64,000 nt of DNA from positions 248,001-312,000 of the forward strand of contig CAILMF010000001.1 of NCBI GenBank assembly GCA_903835235.1. Direction: 5' to 3'. A program made the translations under genes and the position numbers. The notes under the pieces are model-generated. The model did not search any database, was not told the origin of the DNA, and worked only from the letters and a program-made list of their open reading frames with translations. The stretch comes from an uncultured Rhodospirillales bacterium (lineage in GTDB: Bacteria; Pseudomonadota; Alphaproteobacteria; Acetobacterales; Acetobacteraceae). Below, in pieces: positions 44,432 through 52,206 of this stretch (the stretch's first letter is position 1; each line of letters starts with the position of its first letter).

Positions 44432-44872
44432 TCAATCGAGCAGGCTGGTGGCCGAGGCACCGAAGCCGCGGGCAGAGCGCAGCAGCGCGTTCAGCGTGCC
44501 GTCCGGTTGCAGCAGGTTCGGCGCAATGGCGCGCGACTGCGCGGCGAAGCGCGCATTGGCCGCACCCTGCGCCGCCGCCGCTTCCTGCGCCTGGCCGCCG
44601 CTGATCGCCGCGGCCGAGCCGTCATAGGCGATCTGCCCGGAGGAGGCCGCGCGCGCCTGGGTGCTGGCCTGGCCGCGCAGCAGCTGCTGCTGCCGCGCCT
44701 GCGCATCGGCCTGCTGCTGCGCCGCAATCTCCTGCTGGCGCGCGGCGGATTGCTGCTGGTCGATCTGCAGCTGCGCCTGGTTGGTGGCGTTCTGCAGCTG
44801 CGCCTGGCGCAACCGGGCGACCGAATTGGCACTGGCGCCGAGGGCGGTGCCGAGTGAGCCGAGTTGCGACAT
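44432..44872 (-). CDS. Gln/Ala-rich virion protein, candidate internal protein
   Basis: 146 residues. A short N-terminal LGSLGTALGASANSVARL segment, then a long Gln/Ala-rich helix (residues 28-75) likely coiled coil, then an Ala/Gly-rich region ending GFGASATSLLD. The start overlaps the stop of the nozzle gene (TGATG). The position between tail tube B and tail fibre corresponds to T7 genes 13-16, and the composition resembles gp14-type internal proteins, but no clear homology is visible. Confidence 0.6.
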   Translation of the reverse strand: MSQLGSLGTALGASANSVARLRQAQLQNATNQAQLQIDQQQSAARQQEIAAQQQADAQARQQQLLRGQASTQARAASSGQIAYDGSAAAISGGQAQEAAAAQGAANARFAAQSRAIAPNLLQPDGTLNALLRSARGFGASATSLLD

Positions 44873-46752
44873 CAGGGGGTGATCCTCGTCTCGGTGGTGA
44901 CGGAAAGCAGGGTCATCGGCAGCGGCGTCGCATCCAGGATGCGCCACAGCGGCTTGCTCGCATCGCGGCTCCAGCCCAGTGCGCGCAACCGCACATCGCC
45001 GGTGAAGCTGGGCGGTGCCGCATCCAGCAGCGCGGTGTCCAGCCGACGGAACGGCACCGGCTGCGCGCGACGGCCGAGATCGACCGCGAGCGAGACGGTA
45101 TCCAGCAGGCGGAAGGTCACGGAGACCAGGCGCAGCGGCGCGGCCGAAGCACCGGTGGCGCTGGCCAGGTCCGGCGGCAGCGGCACCACCTCATGCGCGA
45201 AGCCGAGCCCGGCCTGCACGCTGCTGGCGGCTTCGTCGAGCATGATGGCGCCACCGCTGACCAGGAAGTCGCCGGCCGGCGCGCCATCCGCCACCACGCC
45301 GACCACCTGGCCTTCCAGATGCGCCAGGCCGGACCAGTCGCGCTTCGGCGTGGTCGCGTTGCCGGTCAGCGCAGCATCCAATGCCAGGTCGTGGTCGAAG
45401 CGTTCCAGCCGGAAGCTGCCGAAGCGCCGCACCGCCAGCCAGACGGTGCCTTCCAGCTCCGCCACGGCGGTGACCAGGCCGTTGGTTTCCTGCCGGGTCC
45501 AGGCCGTCACCTCCTCGGCGCGGTACAGCGTCAGCGTGGCCATCGCGCCATCCGCCATCACCACGTGCAGCAGCCGGTTGACCTGGTCGTAGCCCATGTC
45601 CTGCGGGTTGTTGACCAGGTGGTGGGAGACCAGAGCCAGGTCGTTGGCCTGGTAGATCTGCTGCAGGCTGGTATAGGCGAACTCATAGATGCTGCGGCCG
45701 GAGCGCGAGGCGAACAGCGTGGAGCCGTCGACATCCACCGGCCGCAGCATGCGCGAGAGGGGACTGCCGATACGGGTCTGCAAGGTGAGCTGCACGGTGG
45801 CGGGCGTCAGCGGGCTGCCGCTGACCATCCATTCGCCGCCGCCGGTGAAGACCTGCAGGTTGTAGCCAGAGAAGACGCCGCGGATCGCATTCACCTGGTC
45901 CGACATCAGGCCGAATTCGATGCCCTGGTTGTCGAGGCCAGTGCCGAGGTCGAAGTTGAAGAGGTCGCCGACCTGGCTCATCCACAGCCGGTTCGGCAAA
46001 TCGCGCGAGCCACCGACGACGAGCCGGTTCTGGTGGAAGCACAGGCTCACCGGCCAGCCATGCGCGGCGGAAAACGCCGCTTCCTGCCAGTCCTGCGTCG
46101 GGCCGACAATGCTCAGCGTTTCCAGTACGCTGGCGCTGGCACTGCTGCCGGAGGCGACGCCGGTGACCAGCAGGCGCTTGCCGCCCAGCCGCAGCTGCGT
46201 GCCGACATGCGCGGCGGTGAAGACGGCAGCCGAGGCGGTGAGGGTCACGCTGCCGGTGCTGCCACTGGCCGTCATGGTCACCGCCGCATCGGCGAAGCGA
46301 TGAAACGGCAGGCTGGCAAAACTCCAGTCGGACACGCTCCAGCTGGTGTTGCTGCTGCGGGTGATGCGCTGCGGCACCATCGCGGGGTGGCACAGCAGCA
46401 GCGTATCGGCACTCTGCGTCCAGGCCAGCTGCGGCAGCATCGCCGCGGTCCAGGGGCCGGCCACCGTCGCCACCAGGGCGTCATTGACGAAGACCTGCAT
46501 CTGCCCGGCGGTCAGCGCCAGCAGGTAGGTCTGCTCGGTGTTGAACTCGAAGGGCACCAGCCGCGCCGCCCCCGGCAGCGTGGCGACATGGCGCAGCCCG
46601 GGGCGGCGCGTGATGCCGCCGGTGGGCTGGATGAAGACATTGCGCAGCCTACTGGCGCCATTCGCCCAGGCGCGCAGGTCCGGCCTGCCCAGCAGTTCCG
46701 GCGCCACTTCGCCACCGGTGAAACTGGTCTTGATCTCGCGCGAGGCCTGCAT
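44872..46752 (-). CDS. tail tubular protein B / nozzle protein (T7 gp12-like)
   Basis: 626 residues. The N-terminus has the widespread podoviral nozzle signature: SFTGGEVAPELLGRPDLRAWANG, LRNVFIQPTGGITRRPGLRHVA, FEFNTEQTYLLAL. Later blocks include RLVVGGSRDLPNRLWMSQVGDLFNF and DQVNAIRGVFSGYNLQVFTGGGEWMV. It forms the distal tail of short-tailed particles. It follows tail tubular protein A by three bases, in the T7 order. Confidence 0.88.
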   Translation of the reverse strand: MQASREIKTSFTGGEVAPELLGRPDLRAWANGASRLRNVFIQPTGGITRRPGLRHVATLPGAARLVPFEFNTEQTYLLALTAGQMQVFVNDALVATVAGPWTAAMLPQLAWTQSADTLLLCHPAMVPQRITRSSNTSWSVSDWSFASLPFHRFADAAVTMTASGSTGSVTLTASAAVFTAAHVGTQLRLGGKRLLVTGVASGSSASASVLETLSIVGPTQDWQEAAFSAAHGWPVSLCFHQNRLVVGGSRDLPNRLWMSQVGDLFNFDLGTGLDNQGIEFGLMSDQVNAIRGVFSGYNLQVFTGGGEWMVSGSPLTPATVQLTLQTRIGSPLSRMLRPVDVDGSTLFASRSGRSIYEFAYTSLQQIYQANDLALVSHHLVNNPQDMGYDQVNRLLHVVMADGAMATLTLYRAEEVTAWTRQETNGLVTAVAELEGTVWLAVRRFGSFRLERFDHDLALDAALTGNATTPKRDWSGLAHLEGQVVGVVADGAPAGDFLVSGGAIMLDEAASSVQAGLGFAHEVVPLPPDLASATGASAAPLRLVSVTFRLLDTVSLAVDLGRRAQPVPFRRLDTALLDAAPPSFTGDVRLRALGWSRDASKPLWRILDATPLPMTLLSVTTETRITP

Positions 46753-46755
46753 GGC

Positions 46756-47322
46756 TCAGCGCACCGAAACCAGCGGGAAATCGGCGATCGCGCGCGGCGT
46801 GGACTGCTGGCTGTCGGCGCTGCGGGCCTGGCGCAGCAGGCTGTCAGCCAGGCTGTACAGCAGTTGCGCGCGCTGCGCGTCCTCGGTCAGCGGCAGGCAG
46901 AATTCGGCGGCCAGGCGAGCCACCAGGCTCTCGGCGAAATGCGGCGGGAAGCTGCTCTCGACCGGGCGGCGGATGTAGCTCAGCGTCACCTGCTCGGCAT
47001 TGCAGTGCAACTGGTCGCCCAGCACATGGTACGCCAGCCCGCTGCCGAGATAGGGCGAGCCGGCGGAGAGCACGCGCAGCAGGTCGGCCGGCAGTTGGAA
47101 GGCGTTGTTCCAATCCGCCACCGGGGCCACCGCCAGGCGCGGCAGGGTGGCCTGGGTGGTGGCGAATCCCCAGGGGAAGCTGGCCAGCAGCCCGTCGCGC
47201 ACGGCGGGGTACAGGTTGGCGGCAACCTCGGCTTCGGCGCTGCCCTCCTCCAGCGAGGCGACAGGCTGCGCGCCGATCTTCAGCAGGGCGCGCGAGCAGA
47301 GCGCGATGTCGGAGAGGACCAT
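46756..47322 (-). CDS. tail tubular protein A / adaptor (T7 gp11-like)
   Basis: 188 residues. Signature of podoviral adaptor proteins: IALCSRALLKIGAQPVASLEEGSAEAEVAANLYPAVRDGLLASFPWGFAT, then LPADLLRVLSAG and AESLVARLAAEFCLPLTED. It joins the portal to the nozzle. Start at the ATG of MVLSDIAL; a few upstream codons are open. A terminator lies between this gene and the capsid gene. Confidence 0.87.
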   Translation of the reverse strand: MVLSDIALCSRALLKIGAQPVASLEEGSAEAEVAANLYPAVRDGLLASFPWGFATTQATLPRLAVAPVADWNNAFQLPADLLRVLSAGSPYLGSGLAYHVLGDQLHCNAEQVTLSYIRRPVESSFPPHFAESLVARLAAEFCLPLTEDAQRAQLLYSLADSLLRQARSADSQQSTPRAIADFPLVSVR

Positions 47323-47345
47323 GACAAGCTCCGGTGAGGGCAACG

Positions 47346-47376
47346 AAAAACCCTCCCCCGCGGCAGCGAGGGAGGG
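47346..47376 (-). terminator. intrinsic terminator after the capsid gene
   Basis: On the minus strand CCCTCCC (47376-47370) pairs with GGGAGGG (47357-47351) across a 12-base loop, followed by TTTTT (47350-47346). It lies between the capsid stop and the adaptor start, the same place as Tphi in T7. It would let capsid transcripts exceed tail transcripts. Confidence 0.7.
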
Positions 47377-47400
47377 CCCAGGACGTCGATGACGGCGCGC

Positions 47401-47472
47401 TCAACTTGCGAAGGCGCGCATCCGCCAACCTTCGAACGCGCGCATCCGCTAGCCTTCGAAGGCGCGCATCCG
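47401..47472 (-). repeat. 24-bp tandem repeat at the capsid gene 3' end
   Basis: Three 24-base units encode R-M-R-A-F-E-G-stop, then R-M-R-A-F-E-G-W, then R-M-R-A-F-A-S-stop, all in the capsid frame. The unit length is a multiple of three, so reading through the TAG would add 15 residues. Confidence 0.85.
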
Positions 47473-48285
47473 CACGACACCGGTGTTGTTCACCATCACC
47501 GAGCCCTGGCTCATCATGCTGTTGACGAAATGCGCCGCGCGGTCGCCGTGCCAGCTGATGTCGGTGGCGATCTCGCTGCCGACGGCGTGGCCGACGGCGG
47601 TGCGGTGGTAGAAGTAGCAGTAGCGCAGGTTGCCGTTCTTGGTCAGGCCGCTATGCGGCATCCACAGCGCGCCCAGCCAGCGCTTCGCCTGCGTGCCCTT
47701 CCACGGCAGCTCATCGGGGCCGATGTACTGCGTGTTGGCGAACTCGGGGATCTGCAGCAGGTCCGACCACTGGTGCCAGCCCACCACGGCGAAGCGGTTG
47801 CCGTCATCCGGCACGTCGGAGTTGCCCAGCATCTCGAAGGCCAGCAGCACCTTCGCCTTGGTCAGCGGGTCGGTGTCGGTGGTGCCCAGCTGGGTGCCGA
47901 TGGCTTCCCGCGTGCCGCTGTCCAGCGCCGCCACGATCAGGTCGTCGGTCTTGCGACCCAGCGCATAGGCGCCGGCATTGGCCAGCACGGCGCGCTCGTC
48001 CATGTTGGTCTTCAGCTCGTCCAGCCGGTCGATCCAGTCGCCGGCGTAGTAGTCCTGCAGGAAGCACTCCACGGTGGAATGCTGCACGTTCATCACCGGC
48101 ACCAGGCCGTCGCGCGCCTTGGAGGCAGCGGTGCCGGTGCCGACCTTCTGGAACACGCAGGAAGCGCCGCGCACGTCGTTGCGCACACGCACGGTCGGCC
48201 GCAGCTTGCTGCCATGGCGCTGATAGGCCTCGAACACCTCGGCATCGAACTGCTTGATGAAGGCCTGGTCGATCGTCGCAACCAT
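47449..48285 (-). CDS. phage major capsid protein
   Basis: 278 residues starting MVATIDQAFIKQFDAEVFEAYQ, after AAGGAG at seven bases. The sequence has the pattern of a podoviral coat protein of the HK97 fold: DYYAGDWIDRLDELKTNMDERAVLANAGAYALGRKTDDLIVAAL, VVGWHQWSDLLQIPEFANTQYIG and a C-terminal strand SGSEIATDISWHGDRAAHFVNSMMSQG-like region. It follows the scaffold-like gene and ends in the RMRAFEG tandem repeat. Shorter than T7 gp10A (345), so it is a distinct coat family. Confidence 0.85.
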   Translation of the reverse strand: MVATIDQAFIKQFDAEVFEAYQRHGSKLRPTVRVRNDVRGASCVFQKVGTGTAASKARDGLVPVMNVQHSTVECFLQDYYAGDWIDRLDELKTNMDERAVLANAGAYALGRKTDDLIVAALDSGTREAIGTQLGTTDTDPLTKAKVLLAFEMLGNSDVPDDGNRFAVVGWHQWSDLLQIPEFANTQYIGPDELPWKGTQAKRWLGALWMPHSGLTKNGNLRYCYFYHRTAVGHAVGSEIATDISWHGDRAAHFVNSMMSQGSVMVNNTGVVRMRAFEG

Positions 48286-48406
48286 CAGGTCGCTCCTTGT
48301 CGTCATGGGTGGGGGGAAAGCGCCCGGTCGCGGTTGCCCGGCAGGGCCGCTAGCGGGCACACGGCCGCGAGCCCGCAAGGGGTTGTCCGCGGCAAAGCCA
48401 GCGAAT

Positions 48407-48482
48407 GCGGGGGCGGGCACCGCGCCACGCGCCACCGGCATCGATGCCAGCGGCCAGGTGTCGCGTTCAGGCCCGCCCCCGC
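48407..48482. repeat. inverted repeat in the scaffold-capsid gap
   Basis: The 253-bp gap 48286-48538 has no ORF I can support. It contains perfect 12-bp arms GCGGGGGCGGGC (48407-48418) and GCCCGCCCCCGC (48471-48482), with a 12-bp palindrome GGCATCGATGCC (48437-48448) inside the loop. This could be a late-promoter region, an RNA processing site, or a weak terminator without a T-run. Confidence 0.6.
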
Positions 48483-48538
48483 CCAGCGCGGGGCGAGGGA
48501 CGTGCGGGGGGAGACACGTCGCTCAAGCCCCGCCGCAG

Positions 48539-49279
48539 CTACATGCCGGAAGCGCCGACCAGCTTGCGGAAGCCCTCGGTCACCCGCTGCACGAAGGCCG
48601 GCTCGCGCGCCCGCCAGTAGCGCGGGTCGCGCATCATCGCGCGCAGCTCGGCTTCCGTGGTCGGCGTCGGCGCCGTCACGTCGCGGCCCAGCGTCGGCTC
48701 CGGCCGCTGCATCATCTGCTCCATCGCCAGCACGCCCTCGGCGGTGGAGGACAGCGCCTGGAACACCGGCGGCGGCAGGTTGGTGCGGCCCCAGGCGTTC
48801 AGCTGCGCCGCCACCTGGCCGAAGCGCTCGGGGCTGCCATAGTGCAGCGCCAGCTTCTCGCGCTGGCGGTCGGCCTCGTACTGCGCCGCGGCCTCGGCGA
48901 TCAGCGGCAGCAGCTTGCGCGCCGCCAGGTCATAGACCATCTGCGCCTGCGGCTGGCTGAAATGCGCGGCGTGCAACTGCGCATTCACCTCGTGGTCGGC
49001 GCAGCACTGCTCGCAGGGCGGCTCGATGCAGTACTCCTCCGGCGTCGGCGGAATGCCCATGGCATCGCGGAAGCGGGCGATCTCCTCGGGCGCCGCATCG
49101 ACGGTGGGCGGCGTCAGCTTCTGAGAGAGGCGCCGCTCCAGCTCACCATAGGATTTCAACAGGGCCTCCGTGCGCAGCGTGCCGCTCGCGGTGTCCCAGA
49201 ACTTCGCCGGCACATCGGCGGGGCAGGGCATCGCGGCGGCATCGGGCAGGTCGGCGGGGCTCAGCAGGCTTTCGGACAT
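48539..49279 (-). CDS. putative scaffold/capsid assembly protein
   Basis: 246 residues, mostly helical and acidic. Contains KFWDTASGTLRTEALLKSYGELERRL, a form shared by podoviral scaffold proteins, then a Cys-rich segment (CIEPPCEQCCADHE) and long helices (RKLLPLIAEAAAQYEADRQREK). The position between portal and capsid is that of the T7 gene 9 scaffold. The start shares one base with the portal stop. A 253-bp structured gap separates it from capsid. Confidence 0.72.
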   Translation of the reverse strand: MSESLLSPADLPDAAAMPCPADVPAKFWDTASGTLRTEALLKSYGELERRLSQKLTPPTVDAAPEEIARFRDAMGIPPTPEEYCIEPPCEQCCADHEVNAQLHAAHFSQPQAQMVYDLAARKLLPLIAEAAAQYEADRQREKLALHYGSPERFGQVAAQLNAWGRTNLPPPVFQALSSTAEGVLAMEQMMQRPEPTLGRDVTAPTPTTEAELRAMMRDPRYWRAREPAFVQRVTEGFRKLVGASGM

Positions 49280-50760
49280 CAGCGGGTCTCTCCCGGTTGG
49301 GGGTCGGCGGCGGGGGGGCGGGGCACCAGCACTTCGGCCGGCGCGCCCAGGCTGCGGGCCAGCCAGCGGGTGGCGGCGGCGACGTCCAGCTGGGCGGCGG
49401 CGGCACCGCCCAGGCTGCCGACGGCCTGCAGGAACAGCAGCGTATTCGCGGCATCGGCACGGCCCTGCACACGGGCCAGTGGGCTTTCGTAGCGCAGCTC
49501 ATGGGCATCGCCATGCAGCAGCGCCGCCGGAATCTCGCCGCGCCGCTTCAGGATGGCCAGGCAGCGCGTCACCAGCGGCGTCAGCAGTTCCGACTGCAGC
49601 CGGCCATAGGTGGCGCCAAGCAGCCGCGCCGTCTGCGTGCTGCGCTCCAGCACCTCGGTCGCGGTCATCTTCGCCGTCTCCAGCGGCGCCAGGCGGTCCG
49701 CCAGCAGCGCACCACGGATTCGCGTCCGCAAATCTTGCAGCACCAGCTCGGAGACGTTGAAGTTGCCCGGCGCCGCCAACGGCGTAAGCCCCGCGCTGCC
49801 CGGCGCCTTCGGGATGATCGCACCAGGCACCAGCTTGATCGTCGCCGGGTTCAGCACGCCGTCATCCTCGGCCTGCCAGATGCCGGTGCAGGCGATGGAG
49901 GCGTTCTTCAACACCAGCTCCACCACCTTGTTGGCGGTGCGGATGTCCGGCAACGCCTTCATCACGGGGCCGCGGCCATAGACCTCGCCCGGCGCCTTCA
50001 GCCAGCGGAAGGCGATGAAGGGGTTCTCGGCGAAGCGGCCCTGGGCCAGCACCACCGGCCGGTCCGGCTCATCGGCCAGCACCGCCAGGTAGCGAATGCC
50101 CTGGTGGTCAGGCCACACCGCCTCCACCACCCGATGCACCGCCATCGGGTCCTGCGGCATGGCCAGCGGGTCATAGCCCGGCAGTTGCGGGCCATTCGCC
50201 TCGGCCGCCTGCTCGATGGCGCCGGGCAATTCCGCAGCCGGGTGGCGCTGGCGCAGTTGCGCCGCGGTCAGCCGCGCCTGGCGGAACACCGTGTCCAGCC
50301 GGCCGCTCGGGCCTTCCGCCAGCACGGCGTTGCGCAGCGGCACCGCGGCGAAGCGGAAGGCGGAGGCCTCGCCCAGCGGCGCTTCCTCCACCAGCAGCAC
50401 GCCGGTGCCCGCCACCACCAGGTCCAGGAAGGCCTGGTGCACCTCGATGCCGAAGTTCGAGCGGTCGAAATGCCGTTGCAGCGTGGCGCTCGCCTGTTCC
50501 ATGGCACGCAGCGTCGCCGGGTCCTCGGCGGCGCCAGCTGCCGGCGCCAGGCCGAACCAGCGCGACCAGGGCGGCGTCAGTTCCGCCAACAGGGAAGCGG
50601 CAAGCTGTTCCGCCGCATCCGCCGCCGTGGCGTCGAACACCTGCACGCCGCTGCCCGGGCGCGGCAGCGCCATGTCGTAGCAACCTTGCCACAAGGCCTC
50701 CAGCGGGCGCCGGGCGTCCAGCGCCTGGGCATAGCGGTGGAGCATCTGCTGCGGGGTCAT
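49279..50760 (-). CDS. portal / head-to-tail connector protein (T7 gp8-like)
   Basis: 493 residues, matching the T7-type head-tail connector family in length and blocks: RRPLEALWQGCYDMALP at the N-terminus, LAASLLAELTPPWSRWFGL, SNFGIEVHQAFLDLVVAGTGVLLVEE, FRWLKAPGEVYGRGPVMKALPDIRTANK, and MTATEVLERSTQTARLLGATYGRLQSELLTPLV near residue 370. It forms the dodecameric ring through which DNA is packaged. It is the first large gene of the morphogenesis operon. Confidence 0.9.
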   Translation of the reverse strand: MTPQQMLHRYAQALDARRPLEALWQGCYDMALPRPGSGVQVFDATAADAAEQLAASLLAELTPPWSRWFGLAPAAGAAEDPATLRAMEQASATLQRHFDRSNFGIEVHQAFLDLVVAGTGVLLVEEAPLGEASAFRFAAVPLRNAVLAEGPSGRLDTVFRQARLTAAQLRQRHPAAELPGAIEQAAEANGPQLPGYDPLAMPQDPMAVHRVVEAVWPDHQGIRYLAVLADEPDRPVVLAQGRFAENPFIAFRWLKAPGEVYGRGPVMKALPDIRTANKVVELVLKNASIACTGIWQAEDDGVLNPATIKLVPGAIIPKAPGSAGLTPLAAPGNFNVSELVLQDLRTRIRGALLADRLAPLETAKMTATEVLERSTQTARLLGATYGRLQSELLTPLVTRCLAILKRRGEIPAALLHGDAHELRYESPLARVQGRADAANTLLFLQAVGSLGGAAAAQLDVAAATRWLARSLGAPAEVLVPRPPAADPQPGETR

Positions 50761-50763
50761 GGC

Positions 50764-50997
50764 CTATTCCCCCAGCAAGGATTTGCGCGGCCGTGCGGCC
50801 GCCGGTGAGAGCACGCCGAGCGGCGAGGTCGCGATCAACCCCTGCAGGCCCTGCTGCGCCATGTTCTGCGCCTGGATGCGCTGCTGGCTGGCCGCCTGGT
50901 CGGGCGAGGCGACGGCCGCGGCGACAACCGGCGCGGGGGCCGGAGCCGGCGGCGCCGGCACGATCACCGGCTTCGGGGCGCTGTGAAGGCCACCCAT
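50764..50997 (-). CDS. small conserved phage protein preceding portal
   Basis: 77 residues. MGGLHSAPKPVIVPAPPAPAPAP start, then QRIQAQNMAQQGLQGLIATSPLGVLSPAAARPRKSLLGE. The C-terminal GLIATSPxGVL...RKSLLGE pattern is frequent in short proteins beside podoviral portal genes. Role unknown, possibly head-tail joining. Stop and portal start are three bases apart, so it is part of the late unit. Confidence 0.65.
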   Translation of the reverse strand: MGGLHSAPKPVIVPAPPAPAPAPVVAAAVASPDQAASQQRIQAQNMAQQGLQGLIATSPLGVLSPAAARPRKSLLGE

Positions 50998-51039
50998 GCG
51001 GTCACCACTCCTTCTGCTGGACGGGAAGCCGAAGCCCCG

Positions 51040-51080
51040 AAAAAGCCGCGGCCCCGTTCCAGCAAAGGAACGGGGCCGCG
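51040..51080 (-). terminator. strong intrinsic terminator upstream of the late genes
   Basis: Perfect 14-bp stem CGCGGCCCCGTTCC (51047-51060) with GGAACGGGGCCGCG (51067-51080) and a six-base loop. On the minus strand TTTTT follows (51044-51040) within four bases of the stem. It separates two small upstream genes from the portal operon. Confidence 0.85.
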
Positions 51081-51148
51081 CAGTCGAGGGATCGGGAGGA
51101 GCCAGCGGACACAGTAGGGCCGCTGACAAGAAGGGGTTTAGCCCCCGG

Positions 51149-51589
51149 TCATGCCTGCGTCAAGACTTTTTTCCTATTTCCTGCATTTTCCTGCAACCGG
51201 CGGTAAAGCCCATGCGGCGTGACCGCGAAGGGCGCCTGCGGCCCCAGTACCGAACGGCACACGGCAACGCAGCTATGCGGCAGCAACGGCGGCAGCCAGC
51301 TGGCCCGCGGCGCCGCCGGCACATAGGGGCCCAGCACCGCCAGCCCGCTGCGCCGGTAGAAGGCCGGCAGGTCGAAGCCCTGCGGCAGGTCCAGCCGCAC
51401 CACCAGCAGGCGGCCCGAAAGCGGGTCCAGCACGGTCCAGCCATCGGTGTCGTGCAGCACCGCGAAGCAATGGCGAAAGCCGCGCCGCAAGGGCCGCAGC
51501 CAGGCCTGGTCAGCGGCGCCGCCGAAGGCCAGCCACGCCAACTGCGGCTGCCGTTCGGCCGCCCTACGATGTGCCGGCCGCTGGCTCAC
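51149..51589 (-). CDS. conserved phage-associated hypothetical protein
   Basis: 146 residues, GTG start overlapping the preceding gene by four bases (GTGA). Core: RPLRRGFRHCFAVLHDTDGWTVLDPLSGRLLVVRLDLP, a C-V-A-V-C-R-S segment and PFAVTPHGLYRRLQ. Proteins of this kind occur beside structural genes in alphaproteobacterial prophages, with no assigned role. The Cys/His/Asp spacing (RHCF, LD, TPHG) is reminiscent of a cysteine-protease-like fold, but that is a guess. Confidence 0.65.
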   Translation of the reverse strand: MSQRPAHRRAAERQPQLAWLAFGGAADQAWLRPLRRGFRHCFAVLHDTDGWTVLDPLSGRLLVVRLDLPQGFDLPAFYRRSGLAVLGPYVPAAPRASWLPPLLPHSCVAVCRSVLGPQAPFAVTPHGLYRRLQENAGNRKKVLTQA

Positions 51590-52029
51590 GCGAAGGTCCC
51601 GGCGCTAGGAAAGGTGAGGATTTCCGCCTCATGCATCGCATCGGCCAGCTTGTCGCCCTCGACGATGCCCTTCACCCGCAGCGGCCATTCCAGCCGGCTC
51701 ATCGCCTCCTGCCACAGCCGCGCATCGCCGCGCTCGCCGGGTACCCGCGCATCCGGCGCGCAGCCGCGTTCGCCCCAGATCCGCATGATCCGGGCATGCT
51801 GCAGGTCGATCCGCCGCTGGCGATACAGCCGGTCCAGCGCCTTGATCACATCATCGGGTTCGCAGGGCCGCTGCGTGGTGCCGGCACCGGCGACGATGCG
51901 CGCACCTTCGCGCCGCGCCATCAGCGCGGCCATGGTCCAGAACCAGGCCTCGTCGGCGCTGCGAAAGGCCACGGTGCGGTCCATGGTGGCCAGGACGGGG
52001 GCGCGGGTCGCACGCGGAGCAGTTGTCAT
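51586..52029 (-). CDS. conserved phage-associated hypothetical protein, first gene of the minus-strand unit
   Basis: 147 residues. Contains SADEAWFWTMAALMARREGARIVAG, then RPCEPDDVIKALDRLYRQRRIDLQHARIMRIWGERG and LWQEAMSRLEWPLRVKGIV. I recognise this as a protein recurrent in alphaproteobacterial prophage-like regions but cannot name its function; the central helix pair might bind DNA. It is divergent from the S24 repressor with a 177-bp control region between. Confidence 0.65.
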   Translation of the reverse strand: MTTAPRATRAPVLATMDRTVAFRSADEAWFWTMAALMARREGARIVAGAGTTQRPCEPDDVIKALDRLYRQRRIDLQHARIMRIWGERGCAPDARVPGERGDARLWQEAMSRLEWPLRVKGIVEGDKLADAMHEAEILTFPSAGTFA

Positions 52030-52060
52030 CGGGGGGATTTCCTTCTCGCAAATCGTGAAC

Positions 52061-52126
52061 GCAACAGGAACATAAACTCCTGGTTGCAGCCACGGCAAGC
52101 CCTCAATAGGAAATTTCGCCTGTTGC
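52061..52126. promoter_or_regulatory. candidate operator sites in the divergent control region
   Basis: Three related sites lie between 51586-52029 and the repressor gene: GCAACAGG (52061-52068), its near inverse TCCTGGTTGC (52078-52087), and the exact inverse CCTGTTGC (52119-52126). CAGGA and TCCTG also pair across 52065-52082. The spaced, inverted half-sites are as expected for a CI-type repressor acting on both promoters. The gap is AT-richer than its surroundings. Confidence 0.55.
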
Positions 52127-52206
52127 ACTCCGACTCCACACCTAGGATGTTATGCCCATGATTCGCACCTACATCTGGTCCCCCCTTCCCCCGGCAGGAT
52201 TGCGCG

